NCBI GenBank assembly: GCA_017560125.1
Contig: JAFYOS010000021.1
Location: 1-42,427 of the forward strand
Origin: Bacteroidaceae bacterium
Lineage (GTDB): Bacteria > Bacteroidota > Bacteroidia > Bacteroidales > Bacteroidaceae
Reading direction: 5' to 3'
Length of the DNA stretch: 42,427 nucleotides
Within the stretch, counting starts at the first letter, position 1. Every line of letters starts with the position of its first letter. Shown piece by piece: positions 23,879-30,124 of this stretch. Below the pieces are notes generated by a model that saw only the letters and a list, made by a program, of their open reading frames with translations, was not told where the DNA came from and ran no database searches. Both the position numbers and the translations under genes were made by a program.

Positions 23879-24439
23879 TCAGAAGTCATACTCCCCCGTG
23901 GAAGTTTCTTCTTCTACGCTACCCTCAATACTCCGTACTTCCTTCGCATCCACTACCATAGCGTCTTTATACCGCTGTGCGATACTCGCAGGGTCTTTCC
24001 GCTCACCAAGCAGTTTGTTATGCGTCATTATCACTTCGCGAGGCTCTTCCTTGTACCCGTACTGTGACTTCAAAATGAATATCCCTGCGATGTTATTCGT
24101 ACCGCCATCCAACGTACTCGCTACCGTAGTGTTCTCGCACAGGCTGTAATACTGTTGCATTACCGTCACTACATCGGGATTCGCCGCGATTATCCGATTC
24201 CGTACATCGTCTATCGTGTCCCTCGGTACTCCAATCGCACTCGCCATGTGTGCTACCGTGGGTAACATCCCGTACCGCTCACATATCTCAAGGATATGCT
24301 CCATTACCTCCGTACAGTAGTTACCGTCCGTTTTCCACTCGATACTCTTCGGCAGTTCCATTATCTCCTTCGTTGCCCGTATCGAACTGCTTATCAATGC
24401 CTTCCGCATTTCTTTGGTGCTTTCCCGTTCCTTTCCCAT
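23879..24439 (-). CDS. Terminase small subunit, 186 aa
   Basis: The first late gene. The ATG at 24439 (MGKERESTKEMRKAL) is placed 8 bases after AAAGGGGG. Residues about 60-90 (YGMLPTVAHMASAIGVPRDTID) form a helix-turn-helix for DNA recognition, followed by helices for oligomerisation (NPDVVTVMQQYYSLCEN) and a C-terminal acidic tail that would bind the large subunit. It sits directly before the large subunit gene. Confidence 0.8.
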   Translation of the reverse strand: MGKERESTKEMRKALISSSIRATKEIMELPKSIEWKTDGNYCTEVMEHILEICERYGMLPTVAHMASAIGVPRDTIDDVRNRIIAANPDVVTVMQQYYSLCENTTVASTLDGGTNNIAGIFILKSQYGYKEEPREVIMTHNKLLGERKDPASIAQRYKDAMVVDAKEVRSIEGSVEEETSTGEYDF

Positions 24440-24463
24440 GTGTCGCACCCCCTTTCACTGCAT

Positions 24464-24493
24464 ATTCTACCATACCCTCCTACCCGTTTGCAA
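24464..24493 (-). promoter_or_regulatory. Late promoter upstream of the small terminase gene
   Basis: On the - strand TTGCAA (24493-24488), an 18-base spacer and an extended -10 TGGTAGAAT (hexamer 24469-24464) match the sigma70/sigmaA pattern. The start would lie about 20 bases before the small terminase gene. The -35 resembles that of the promoter at 38747. Confidence 0.65.
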
Positions 24494-24545
24494 CCCCTAT
24501 CCTGTAGAATACTTCCCCCCTAACGGGTTCGGATTTTACACAGCA

Positions 24546-24606
24546 GTTTTTATAATATACGGTATTTATATATATAAATATATATAAATACCTTTATTAT
24601 AAAAAC
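24546..24606. repeat. 61-bp AT-rich long inverted repeat
   Basis: A perfect outer 12-bp arm (GTTTTTATAATA at 24546-24557 with 24595-24606) encloses a 32-base, nearly perfect palindrome (24561-24592, 14-bp arms). Almost all pairs are A-T. It could extrude as a cruciform, serve as a DNA unwinding element beside the iterons, or terminate transcription. Confidence 0.8.
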
Positions 24607-24797
24607 CGTGGGTTTAAATCCCTTCGGCTGTTTTAGGGAAGCCCTTATTCTACTAAGGACTACGGCTGTAGTACGGGAGGGGTCTTTTTGGAAAAAATGT
24701 GGTTATGAGGGTTACCCCGCGCCCGAACAGGTCGGAAAACACCCCCCACGGGGGTATAGCATAGGTAAACAAAAGTTTAGTGACGGTAAAGGGGTAT

Positions 24798-25187
24798 TTA
24801 TTGGACAGTACGGTTTATCGGACAGTGTAAATTATTGGACAGTCCGTTTTATTGGACAGGGTAATTTATCGGACGCAATGCCTGTTTAGTGTGGGTAAAC
24901 TTGGGTATAGTGTGGGTAAACGATACGCCCGACACAACGCGCGCGTGTATATAGTATTCAAAGCCGCGTATACCCGTATTACGTGCCGACATATAGTTTT
25001 CATTACTACGTAATACCGCATTCCGTGGCGTTATGTAGTTTTCATTACTACGTAGTATCGCATACCGTACTATATTACAGTATCCGCGGCGGGTGTGATA
25101 ATGTGGGTAATTTATTGGACTGTGTAAATTATTGGACTTTATTTTTTCATTTCCGACACGGTAAATTTTAAGGGTAATTTATTGGAC
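24798..25187. repeat. Iteron array: eight TTATYGGAC repeats, mostly at 17-bp spacing
   Basis: Copies start at 24798, 24815, 24832, 24849 and 24866 (exactly 17 bp apart), then 25112 and 25129 (17 bp) and 25179 (50 bp on). All are in the same orientation. Regular same-strand iterons beside an AT-rich dyad are typical of plasmid or phage replication origins or of a cooperatively bound operator. Confidence 0.8.
24994..25054. repeat. Pair of 19-bp direct repeats
   Basis: TAGTTTTCATTACTACGTA occurs at 24994-25012 and 25036-25054, 42 bp apart, lying between the two iteron groups. The second copy continues into the palindrome ACTACGTAGT. They may be protein-binding sites of the same origin or operator complex. 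Confidence 0.6.
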
Positions 25188-25226
25188 TTTATGCCATTAC
25201 CGCGGTGGTATCCGTGCCGCCTATGG

Positions 25227-25238
25227 ATTGTATACAAT
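25227..25238. promoter_or_regulatory. Palindromic operator-like site A
   Basis: ATTGTATACAAT is a perfect 12-bp palindrome. Its core TTGTATACAA also occurs at 25485-25494. Several TACAAT direct repeats follow to 25260. Confidence 0.5.
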
Positions 25239-25481
25239 AATACAATGATACAATTATACAGTGGTACATAACGGATAATTTACAAGACGGCACAAACGAC
25301 ACAAATTTACCGAATGCCCCTACAACGCATTTTAAGCCATTTTAAGAGGGTTTTGCTTTTTACCCTATGCGCATATAGGGTAAAGCCCGAAAAACGCAAA
25401 TACGGCAAAATGCGCTATTTTACAGGGGTTTTCGCGTGTTTTTTGCCGCGGTTGATAGTATCGGATACCCGAAACACCCCC

Positions 25482-25505
25482 AAATTGTATACAAGTATAC
25501 AATTT
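25482..25505. promoter_or_regulatory. Palindromic operator-like site B
   Basis: AAATTGTATAC and GTATACAATTT form perfect 11-bp arms around AA. It shares the core of site A 250 bp away. Two related dyads flanking a gene-free stretch suggest binding of one dimeric regulator, possibly with looping. Confidence 0.55.
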
Positions 25506-25586
25506 CATCGCCAAAAATGGGCAAAAATGGCGGTTTTGGGGGGTATTTTGGGGGTATAAGGCATTAAAATGCCCCTGTTTGCAATC

Positions 25587-25748
25587 GGGGGTTTTGGGTT
25601 TACGGGCGGGGCGGGCGGTTTATCGGTAAACAGGGGCGGCGGGTATCGGCGGGGCGGGGCGTTCCCTGTTTGCCCTGTTTGGGGGTATCCGTTGCCGCTG
25701 TTTGGTATCGTTTGGGGCGGGGTATAATCACGGGGGCGGCGGGGCGGG
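25587..25748 (+). other. G-rich tracts with G-quadruplex potential
   Basis: Three clusters on the + strand fit the four-run pattern: 25587-25615 (runs of 5, 3, 3, 4, 3 G), 25633-25659 and 25714-25748. Upstream, 25518-25556 is also G-rich. The G bias is confined to the + strand over about 200 bp. Confidence 0.6.
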
Positions 25749-25766
25749 TTTACCCCTCTTTTTTTA
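25741..25766 (+). terminator. Candidate rightward terminator before the early promoter
   Basis: GGGG (25741-25744) and CCCC (25753-25756) form a short stem followed by TCTTTTTTT. It would insulate the early promoter from transcription entering from the left. Confidence 0.45.
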
Positions 25767-25803
25767 CTATAGAAAAAAGTGTCCCAAAAACGAAAAGTTT
25801 TTG

Positions 25804-25832
25804 TTGACATTATACGCCGTTTGTAGTATCTT
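25804..25832 (+). promoter_or_regulatory. Candidate early promoter
   Basis: A perfect -35 TTGACA (25804-25809) is followed by a 17-base spacer and TATCTT (25827-25832). It points at the Gp88-like gene, leaving a leader of about 800 bases rich in hairpins. The 10-bp sequence TTTACTATAG flanks it at 25763 and 25831. A plain TATAAT at 26454 without a good -35 is a second, weaker candidate. Confidence 0.6.
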
Positions 25833-26642
25833 TACTATAGTAGTATGGTATATGCTACGGGGGCGGGGTTGCTACCGCCGTAAAGTTTAGTAATCGGGTG
25901 TCGCGCCCTATGCGGCGGCGGGCTTGCTACCGTCAAGACGTTTAGCAAGGTGGACACGGACACGCACCGTTATGCATGGGGTAGAAACCCCCGTAAAAAA
26001 AGAGGTTTGCCGCCATAACAGGCACGGCACATAAATGCCGCAAAACCGCCGCCGCGACTGTTTGCGTGGATATCGGCGGGATGTACAAGCGATTGAACGC
26101 GCGCCGCGTTTGGGGCGTTCCGTGACGGTTTACCGCCGCGCAAAACCCCTGTTAGGCGTAACCCCCCGTCAAGGGGTAGAAACCCCCGTAAAAAAAGCCC
26201 GTGCCGCCTATAGGGCGGCAACGGTAGCACCTTGAAAACAGAATAGAAGAGTCCCCCGTTTAACAAGGCGTATTCCCAACGGGGTAAACGATTTTTTCCG
26301 CGTAAAGTATTCCCGATTGTTACGGTTGTTTAGTTTCAAGGCGGGCGCGCTCACGGTTGAAATGGTTTCAAGTTCCCGCACAAATTTCCCGTGCGGGGCG
26401 GTATGGTAAAGCCGCGGAAAACTTGCAAACGCGAAAACAGCGCAAAAGGGGACTATAATAGAAAACACGCAATTTACCTTTTCAGACTTTCCCCAAAAAG
26501 GGGCGGCGGTATGGATACGCGGCGGGGCACAAACCCGCCACCGCGGGCGGCACTGTAAAACGTGCCGTTAGTTCAATTCCCGCGCGCCGCATTCCCGCAA
26601 AAGCGGGCAGTAAAAAACAATCACTTTTTGGAGGTAAAGACA

Positions 26643-27374
26643 ATGAAAAAGAACACAACAAACAACGTAACAACGGCAACTGTATTTGAGATGGAAGCGG
26701 CTATAAACCGCGCAAAACGTCAACCCACAATTCGCGAATTTCGGGAAAAGTACGGCGTGACTATAACGCTTGCAATGACCGCAAAAATGGAGGGCGTCGC
26801 GGGCGTTACAACATCTGTATTAGAAAATCCCTATTGCAAGGCGCGGCGCGGTATTTGCGGCATGGTTTGCGCGAAATGTTACGCGGCGGCGGGTTTAGCA
26901 CGAAAAGCAAATGTTCCCGAGTGCTACGCGCGAAACACAAAAGCGTTAACGACTCAAATCATACCGATTGACGACTTGCCGCATTTATACAGTGAAACGG
27001 GCTATTTCCGTTTCGAGTCTTTCGGCGACATTTCAACGGAAATGCAAGTAGTTAATTATTTCAATATGGCGGCGGTTAATCCACACATGAAATGTGCATT
27101 ATGGACAAAAAACCCGTGGATAATCCGCGAAGCGATGAAACACTACGGAATTGAAAAGCCGCAAAACCTTGTTATTATCGGAAGTAGTTACTATACCGAC
27201 AAAGCAATGTCATTTGATGCCTATGGTTTTATTGACAAGGTTTTTACGGTATACACGAAACAATACGCCGCGGAAAACGGAATCGAAATAAATTGCGGCG
27301 GGCGTTCTTGTGCGGAATGCGGGCGTTGTTACGAAAACTATGGCGGGCGGTATGTTAACGAACTGTTAAAATAA
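26643..27374 (+). CDS. Gp88-family protein with radical-SAM-like cysteine motif, 243 aa
   Basis: I start at 26643 (MKKNTTNNVTTATVF), after TTTTTGGAGGTAAAGACA. Residues 72-79 (CGMVCAKC) show the CX3CX2C spacing of radical SAM enzymes. FRFESFGDIS (about 122-131) follows, and a second cluster (C218, C223, C226, C229) could bind an auxiliary iron-sulfur centre. The pattern matches the mycobacteriophage Gp88-like family, whose function is unknown. It is the first gene of the leader-RNA module and may modify a nucleotide or peptide. Confidence 0.65.
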   Translation: MKKNTTNNVTTATVFEMEAAINRAKRQPTIREFREKYGVTITLAMTAKMEGVAGVTTSVLENPYCKARRGICGMVCAKCYAAAGLARKANVPECYARNTKALTTQIIPIDDLPHLYSETGYFRFESFGDISTEMQVVNYFNMAAVNPHMKCALWTKNPWIIREAMKHYGIEKPQNLVIIGSSYYTDKAMSFDAYGFIDKVFTVYTKQYAAENGIEINCGGRSCAECGRCYENYGGRYVNELLK

Positions 27375-27392
27375 ACCGCCCGCGGCGGTTTT
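27374..27392 (+). terminator. Possible attenuator after the Gp88-like gene
   Basis: AACCGCC (27374-27380) pairs with GGCGGTT (27384-27390) around CGC, followed by TT. The stem begins on the stop codon. The U tract is only four bases, so partial termination is more likely than full termination. Confidence 0.45.
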
Positions 27393-27468
27393 ACGGGGGT
27401 TTTCCCCCGTAACATAATGTTTTACGAAACATTGTGTTACGGTTGAAAATCACATTTAATCACGGAGG
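27393..27468 (+). promoter_or_regulatory. Structured RNA leader, copy 1
   Basis: Hairpin 1 is ACGGGGG (27393-27399) with CCCCCGT (27404-27410). Hairpin 2 is CCGTAACA (27407-27414) with TGTTACGG (27435-27442), with an inner 7-bp stem AATGTTT/AAACATT. The linker GAAAATCACA leads to the Shine-Dalgarno segment CACGGAGG (27461-27468). The CCCCCGT arm could pair with hairpin 1, hairpin 2 or the Shine-Dalgarno sequence. Confidence 0.75.
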
Positions 27469-27476
27469 GAAAAGTT

Positions 27477-27710
27477 ATGGAAACAAGATGGCAAAACAGA
27501 AAATTTAAAAAGGCGTTTCGTATTTGTTACACGGGCGCGCGCGGCGGGTTGTATTCTTATTGTTGTGATTCCGTCGCCGTTGACAAAAATTTGAATGTTT
27601 ATTGTTTCGATTCTAAAAAGCCCGTGCGAATGATTCCGTTTGCATGGGTTGAAACAATAAAAGATATCAATAGAAACCCTGTTGATATCTTGACGTTGCC
27701 GCACTGTTAA
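27477..27710 (+). CDS. Unknown protein, 77 aa (leader module)
   Basis: The ATG lies 8 bases after CACGGAGG. The product METRWQNRKFKKAFRICYTG is basic at its N-terminus and beta-rich later, with cysteines at about residues 17, 29, 30, 43 and 77. No family is recognised. It is the first of eight small genes that each follow a related two-hairpin leader. Confidence 0.7.
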   Translation: METRWQNRKFKKAFRICYTGARGGLYSYCCDSVAVDKNLNVYCFDSKKPVRMIPFAWVETIKDINRNPVDILTLPHC

Positions 27711-27713
27711 AAA

Positions 27714-27796
27714 ACGGGGGTTTACCCCCATAAACTATTGTTTCACGTGAAACAATGGGTTATGGTAGCAAACCACAAAATTTTTAATCATGGAGG
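27714..27796 (+). promoter_or_regulatory. Structured RNA leader, copy 2
   Basis: Hairpin 1: GGGGG (27716-27720) with CCCCC (27725-27729). Hairpin 2 begins CCATAA (27728-27733) and ends TTATGG (27760-27765); its apical part is the parS-like palindrome. The linker TAGCAAACCACA is shared with copies 7 and 8. The Shine-Dalgarno segment is CATGGAGG (27789-27796), with T where copy 1 has C, matching the A in CCAT. Confidence 0.75.
27739..27754. promoter_or_regulatory. parS-like site (Spo0J/ParB binding consensus)
   Basis: TGTTTCACGTGAAACA matches the Bacillus parS consensus TGTTNCACGTGAAACA at every defined base. It lies in a 20-bp perfect palindrome (27737-27756) that forms the top of hairpin 2 of leader copy 2. 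It may recruit host ParB to the phage DNA, or be a chance product of the RNA stem. Confidence 0.6.
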
Positions 27797-27804
27797 GAAA
27801 AGTT

Positions 27805-28053
27805 ATGAAAATTTTAGCAATCGCGGAAAAGGGGCGTGAATTTATTTACGCGCCGAAAACGGCGCACAAGGTAAACGCCGCAAAAGCGGAAAAAGTCGCG
27901 GCTATACTAAACGAATGCGGCTATATGCTCACGGATGCCGCCCGCTATACGTGGCACGTGTATGACGTTGATAGATACGACAACGCCTACGTATACGCCC
28001 AATATCAAAAATTCACGTACGGCAAAACAGGGTTAAAGCGGGTTTTCTGTTAG
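27805..28053 (+). CDS. Unknown protein, 82 aa (leader module)
   Basis: The true start is the ATG at 27805 (MKILAIAEKGREFIYAPK), 8 bases after CATGGAGG. An in-frame ATG at 27790 overlaps the ribosome binding site. The product is basic with many Tyr and Ala. It shows strand-helix-strand character (ILAIAEKG, AEKVAAILNECG, WHVYDVDRY). No family is recognised. Confidence 0.7.
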   Translation: MKILAIAEKGREFIYAPKTAHKVNAAKAEKVAAILNECGYMLTDAARYTWHVYDVDRYDNAYVYAQYQKFTYGKTGLKRVFC

Positions 28054-28071
28054 TTTCTGCAATTTCTAAAA

Positions 28072-28146
28072 CGGGGGATTTTCCCCCATAGGGGCACAAC
28101 AAAAAGTTGTGTTTCTATGGTAGAAAATCAACTAACTTTTTGGAGG
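28072..28146 (+). promoter_or_regulatory. Structured RNA leader, copy 3
   Basis: Hairpin 1: GGGGG (28073-28077) with CCCCC (28083-28087). Hairpin 2 runs 28086-28120 with CCATAG...CTATGG outer arms and an inner CACAAC/GTTGTG stem. The linker is GGTAGAAAATCA. The Shine-Dalgarno segment here is TTTTTGGAGG, the same as before the Gp88-like gene, and does not copy the stem. Confidence 0.7.
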
Positions 28147-28154
28147 TAAAGACA

Positions 28155-28370
28155 ATGAAAAACGAAATGAAAACGCGAACGGTGGCAAAGGTTACAATGC
28201 ATGGTACATGGACGGTTGTTTATCACGCCGACAAACAAATGTATGCTATCAATCACCGATATTATGACGTTTTGAGCGGAAAACAGCGCACGTTTAAATT
28301 TTCGGAGGTAACGACACTTTCCGCGGCATTGCACACGCTTTACAGGGCGGCGGAATCCATGCGGGAATGA
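28155..28370 (+). CDS. Unknown protein, 71 aa (leader module)
   Basis: The ATG at 28155 (MKNEMKTRTVAKVTMHG) follows TTTTTGGAGGTAAAGACA, a sequence identical to that before the Gp88-like gene. The product is basic and beta-rich at the start (WTVVYHADKQMYAINHRYYD), then a helix (LSAALHTLYRAAESM). The layout resembles small phage proteins with a Tyr-rich strand hairpin. The function is unknown. Confidence 0.7.
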   Translation: MKNEMKTRTVAKVTMHGTWTVVYHADKQMYAINHRYYDVLSGKQRTFKFSEVTTLSAALHTLYRAAESMRE

Positions 28371-28389
28371 CTCAAGAACCCATTTCGGG

Positions 28390-28461
28390 CGGGGATTTTT
28401 CCCCGTGAGCATAGAAAAACGGTTTCTGTGTTCACGGCAAAGAATCACGTTTCTACGGAGG
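28390..28461 (+). promoter_or_regulatory. Structured RNA leader, copy 4
   Basis: Hairpin 1: CGGGGA...TCCCCG (28390-28405). Hairpin 2: CCGTGA (28403-28408) with TCACGG (28432-28437), extended by CATAGAAA/TTTCTGTG. The linker is GGCAAAGAATCACG, shared with copy 5. The Shine-Dalgarno segment is ACGGAGG (28455-28461), matching CCGT. Confidence 0.75.
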
Positions 28462-28469
28462 GAAAGACT

Positions 28470-28727
28470 ATGAAAAACAAGAAAAATCTGTTAGTTGTTT
28501 ACAGCACGGCGCGCGGAACTGTTGCCGCGAAAAAATGTGAAAACATGATTTCTGACCACGGGCGCGGCGGGGTTTTGTTAGATTGTGAGCATTTGGTAAA
28601 ATATGAGCGCGTTTTGGCTATATTTTGGGATGATGTGCAAATCTATGAAAAACCCGAATTTTCCTATATCCGCTATAGCGGCGGCTATGCTTCTGCTATT
28701 GACCGTGTCTTGTGCGGCGAGTTCTGA
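28470..28727 (+). CDS. Unknown protein, 85 aa (leader module)
   Basis: The start at 28470 (MKNKKNLLVVYSTARGTVAA) follows TACGGAGGGAAAGACT. The strand LLVVYSTARGTVAAKKCENMI and the later LAIFWDD suggest a small alpha/beta fold. It contains two cysteines and a glycine-rich turn (GRGGVLLDC). No function is recognised. Confidence 0.7.
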   Translation: MKNKKNLLVVYSTARGTVAAKKCENMISDHGRGGVLLDCEHLVKYERVLAIFWDDVQIYEKPEFSYIRYSGGYASAIDRVLCGEF

Positions 28728-28744
28728 GCGGGTTTTTCTGCAAG

Positions 28745-28816
28745 CGGGGATTTTTCCCCGTGAACGCGGAAATTTTGGTTTCTGCGCTCACGGCAAAGAA
28801 TCACGAAAACGGGAGG
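28745..28816 (+). promoter_or_regulatory. Structured RNA leader, copy 5
   Basis: Hairpin 1: CGGGGA...TCCCCG (28745-28760). Hairpin 2: CCGTGA (28758-28763) with TCACGG (28788-28793), extended by CGCGGAAA/TTTCTGCG. The arms differ from copy 4 at paired positions but keep pairing. The Shine-Dalgarno segment is ACGGGAGG, ending at 28816. Confidence 0.75.
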
Positions 28817-28824
28817 TTTTGAAA

Positions 28825-29094
28825 ATGTATCTTTTAGTGAAAAACGGGCGCGTTGAATTTATGTTTGATGCGGAGGAAAACGGCGGGCGCGTGGTTTCTG
28901 AGGCACAACAAGCGGCGGAGTTTCTGTTCGATTGTACCTGTGATGAGGAAATCAACGTAAACGAGTACGAGTTGTGGTTTTTGTGTCCGACAATCGGAGA
29001 TAATGTCACATCCGTTTCTGCTCACTTTTCAGACCGCGAAACAGGGAAAATGAGGTCGATTTTTTCTGACCTTGTTTTCAAAAGCGCGTGGTAA
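28825..29094 (+). CDS. Unknown acidic protein, 89 aa (leader module)
   Basis: The ATG at 28825 (MYLLVKNGRVEFMFDAEENG) follows ACGGGAGGTTTTGAAA. The product is acidic and beta-rich at the N-terminus, then carries a helix (SEAQQAAEFLFDC) and two further strands. Its acidic surface is the type seen in DNA-mimic and anti-defence proteins, but this is only a compositional hint. Confidence 0.7.
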   Translation: MYLLVKNGRVEFMFDAEENGGRVVSEAQQAAEFLFDCTCDEEINVNEYELWFLCPTIGDNVTSVSAHFSDRETGKMRSIFSDLVFKSAW

Positions 29095-29100
29095 TGGTAC

Positions 29101-29174
29101 GGGGGTTTATGCCCCCATATGGGCGCGGCGTTTGCCGCGCTTGTATGGTAACATAAACACATTTTCTATGGAGG
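29101..29174 (+). promoter_or_regulatory. Structured RNA leader, copy 6
   Basis: Hairpin 1: GGGGG (29101-29105) with CCCCC (29112-29116). Hairpin 2 starts CCATA (29115-29119), ends TATGG (29144-29148) and has an inner GCGCGGC/GCCGCGC stem. The Shine-Dalgarno segment is ATGGAGG (29168-29174), again matching the A of CCAT. Confidence 0.75.
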
Positions 29175-29182
29175 GAAAAGTT

Positions 29183-29611
29183 ATGAAAGCAACATTGTTA
29201 GAATCGACTTATCCGTATGCACGAAAGCCGCTTTTGAGAATGCCGAAAAAGCATTTTTCTGCGGGTTATGTCGCCGTGGTGTTCCGTGCGGGGCTTGTCT
29301 ATGAGGCGGTAACAATCCGAGTATACGAAACGGACACGCGCACCTATGCTCACGTGTACATTTCGGACAACTGTTCGTGGGTTGATACAAAAACCGAGCG
29401 GGAACTGTTCTACGGTATCGGAACGGGTAGCGCGGGCGGCGGTGGATATCACAAGGCATCGGCGGCGGTGGAGGAGGCATTCTGCAACGCGGGCGTAAAG
29501 TTCGACACGTACTTGCACAGTGACTACGATATCATGTTAGCCGCGCAAGCGGTAGCAAGGGCGTTGTGGGCTGACGCGGACTACGTGCACGTATCCGAAA
29601 TCGGGTCATAA
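29183..29611 (+). CDS. Unknown protein, 142 aa (leader module)
   Basis: It starts at 29183 (MKATLLESTYPYARKPLLR) after CTATGGAGGGAAAAGTT. Strand-rich core (YVAVVFRAGLVYEAVTIRVY), a glycine loop (GTGSAGGGG) and a C-terminal helix (IMLAAQAVARALWAD). The glycine loop is followed by YHKASAAVEEAFCNAG. No known nucleotide-binding signature fits. The function is unknown. Confidence 0.7.
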   Translation: MKATLLESTYPYARKPLLRMPKKHFSAGYVAVVFRAGLVYEAVTIRVYETDTRTYAHVYISDNCSWVDTKTERELFYGIGTGSAGGGGYHKASAAVEEAFCNAGVKFDTYLHSDYDIMLAAQAVARALWADADYVHVSEIGS

Positions 29612-29630
29612 TCCGCAAGCGATTGCGGGC

Positions 29631-29676
29631 GGGGGTTTACCCCCGTGAGCAGGTATCTGCGGATATCTGCTCACGG
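29631..29676 (+). promoter_or_regulatory. Structured RNA leader, copy 7 (long spacer)
   Basis: Hairpin 1: GGGGG (29631-29635) with CCCCC (29640-29644). Hairpin 2: CCGTGAGCAG (29643-29652) with CTGCTCACGG (29667-29676), plus inner pairs, a perfect stem. The linker TAGCAAACCACG follows. Unlike other copies, about 140 bases separate it from the next Shine-Dalgarno (TTGGAGG, to 29821). In that spacer a 22-codon frame starting GTG at 29760 ends 1 base before the next ATG region, but its GGAGG is only 2 bases away, so I do not call it a gene. Confidence 0.7.
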
Positions 29677-29830
29677 TAGCAAACCACGATTGTAAACGGC
29701 TGTAAACCGTTACCGCGGAAGTAACAGCACACAACGTGCCACGCGCCGTTGTGGAGGTTGTGAAAACCAACACGGGCAATAGAAACGGCGTTTGCATCAC
29801 AAACAAACAACTTTTTGGAGGTAACTGAAA

Positions 29831-30103
29831 ATGGAAGAAATGGTAACTATTGGACTCACGCACGAACTTAAAATGTCGCGGGATTGGTGGGAACTGTTCG
29901 ACAAAGCCGAACAGATTGCACACAAGGAAGCAACCAAACTGTATCGTTTGGCGTGGAGGATGACGGAACACAACTGTTCCGAGGAGGCAATCCGCAAATG
30001 TAGAGAAGAGGCGCGGACGTTACACGAGGGCGTTGGAGCAAATCCCGCATGGTTTCTCGATTGGTTCGGCGCACACAAGTTTGTGTACGCTTTTAAGTTC
30101 TGA
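29831..30103 (+). CDS. Unknown helical protein, 90 aa (leader module)
   Basis: Starts MEEMVTIGLTHELKMSRDWW after TTTTTGGAGGTAACTGAAA. The protein is mainly helical, Glu/Lys/Arg-rich with several Trp, and has cysteines at about residues 54 and 62. No family is recognised. Confidence 0.7.
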   Translation: MEEMVTIGLTHELKMSRDWWELFDKAEQIAHKEATKLYRLAWRMTEHNCSEEAIRKCREEARTLHEGVGANPAWFLDWFGAHKFVYAFKF

Positions 30104-30124
30104 GTTTTCCACTTGCGAACAGCA

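Larger units (their letters stand above)
24440..26642. other. Gene-free control region between divergent operons (2.2 kb)
   Basis: No frame here has both a ribosome binding site and protein-like composition. The region separates leftward late genes from rightward early genes. It contains the late promoter, a long AT dyad, eight iterons, 19-bp direct repeats, two related palindromes, G-rich tracts, a terminator and the early promoter. From 25860 to 26630 it is rich in GC hairpins, including two copies of GGGGTAGAAACCCCCGTAAA (about 25978 and 26174). I expect it to hold an origin and regulatory RNA. Confidence 0.75.

Noticed and set aside
24608-26468. Several open frames of 60-100 codons on both strands in the control region, including a proline-rich frame at 25505-25810
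   Set aside because: They lack ribosome binding sites, span iterons, palindromes or G tracts, and their composition simply mirrors the G-rich strand.
26500-26612. tRNA-Tyr-like segment (CTGTAAA loop within a CGGCAC/GTGCCG stem, TTCAATT downstream)
   Set aside because: T stem does not pair, D arm is absent and distances do not fit a tRNA. The region is just strongly folded GC-rich RNA.
29760-29828. 22-codon leader peptide frame (GTG start) before the gene at 29831
   Set aside because: Its GGAGG is only 2 bases from the GTG, and the sequence is explained as spacer plus the next gene's ribosome binding site.
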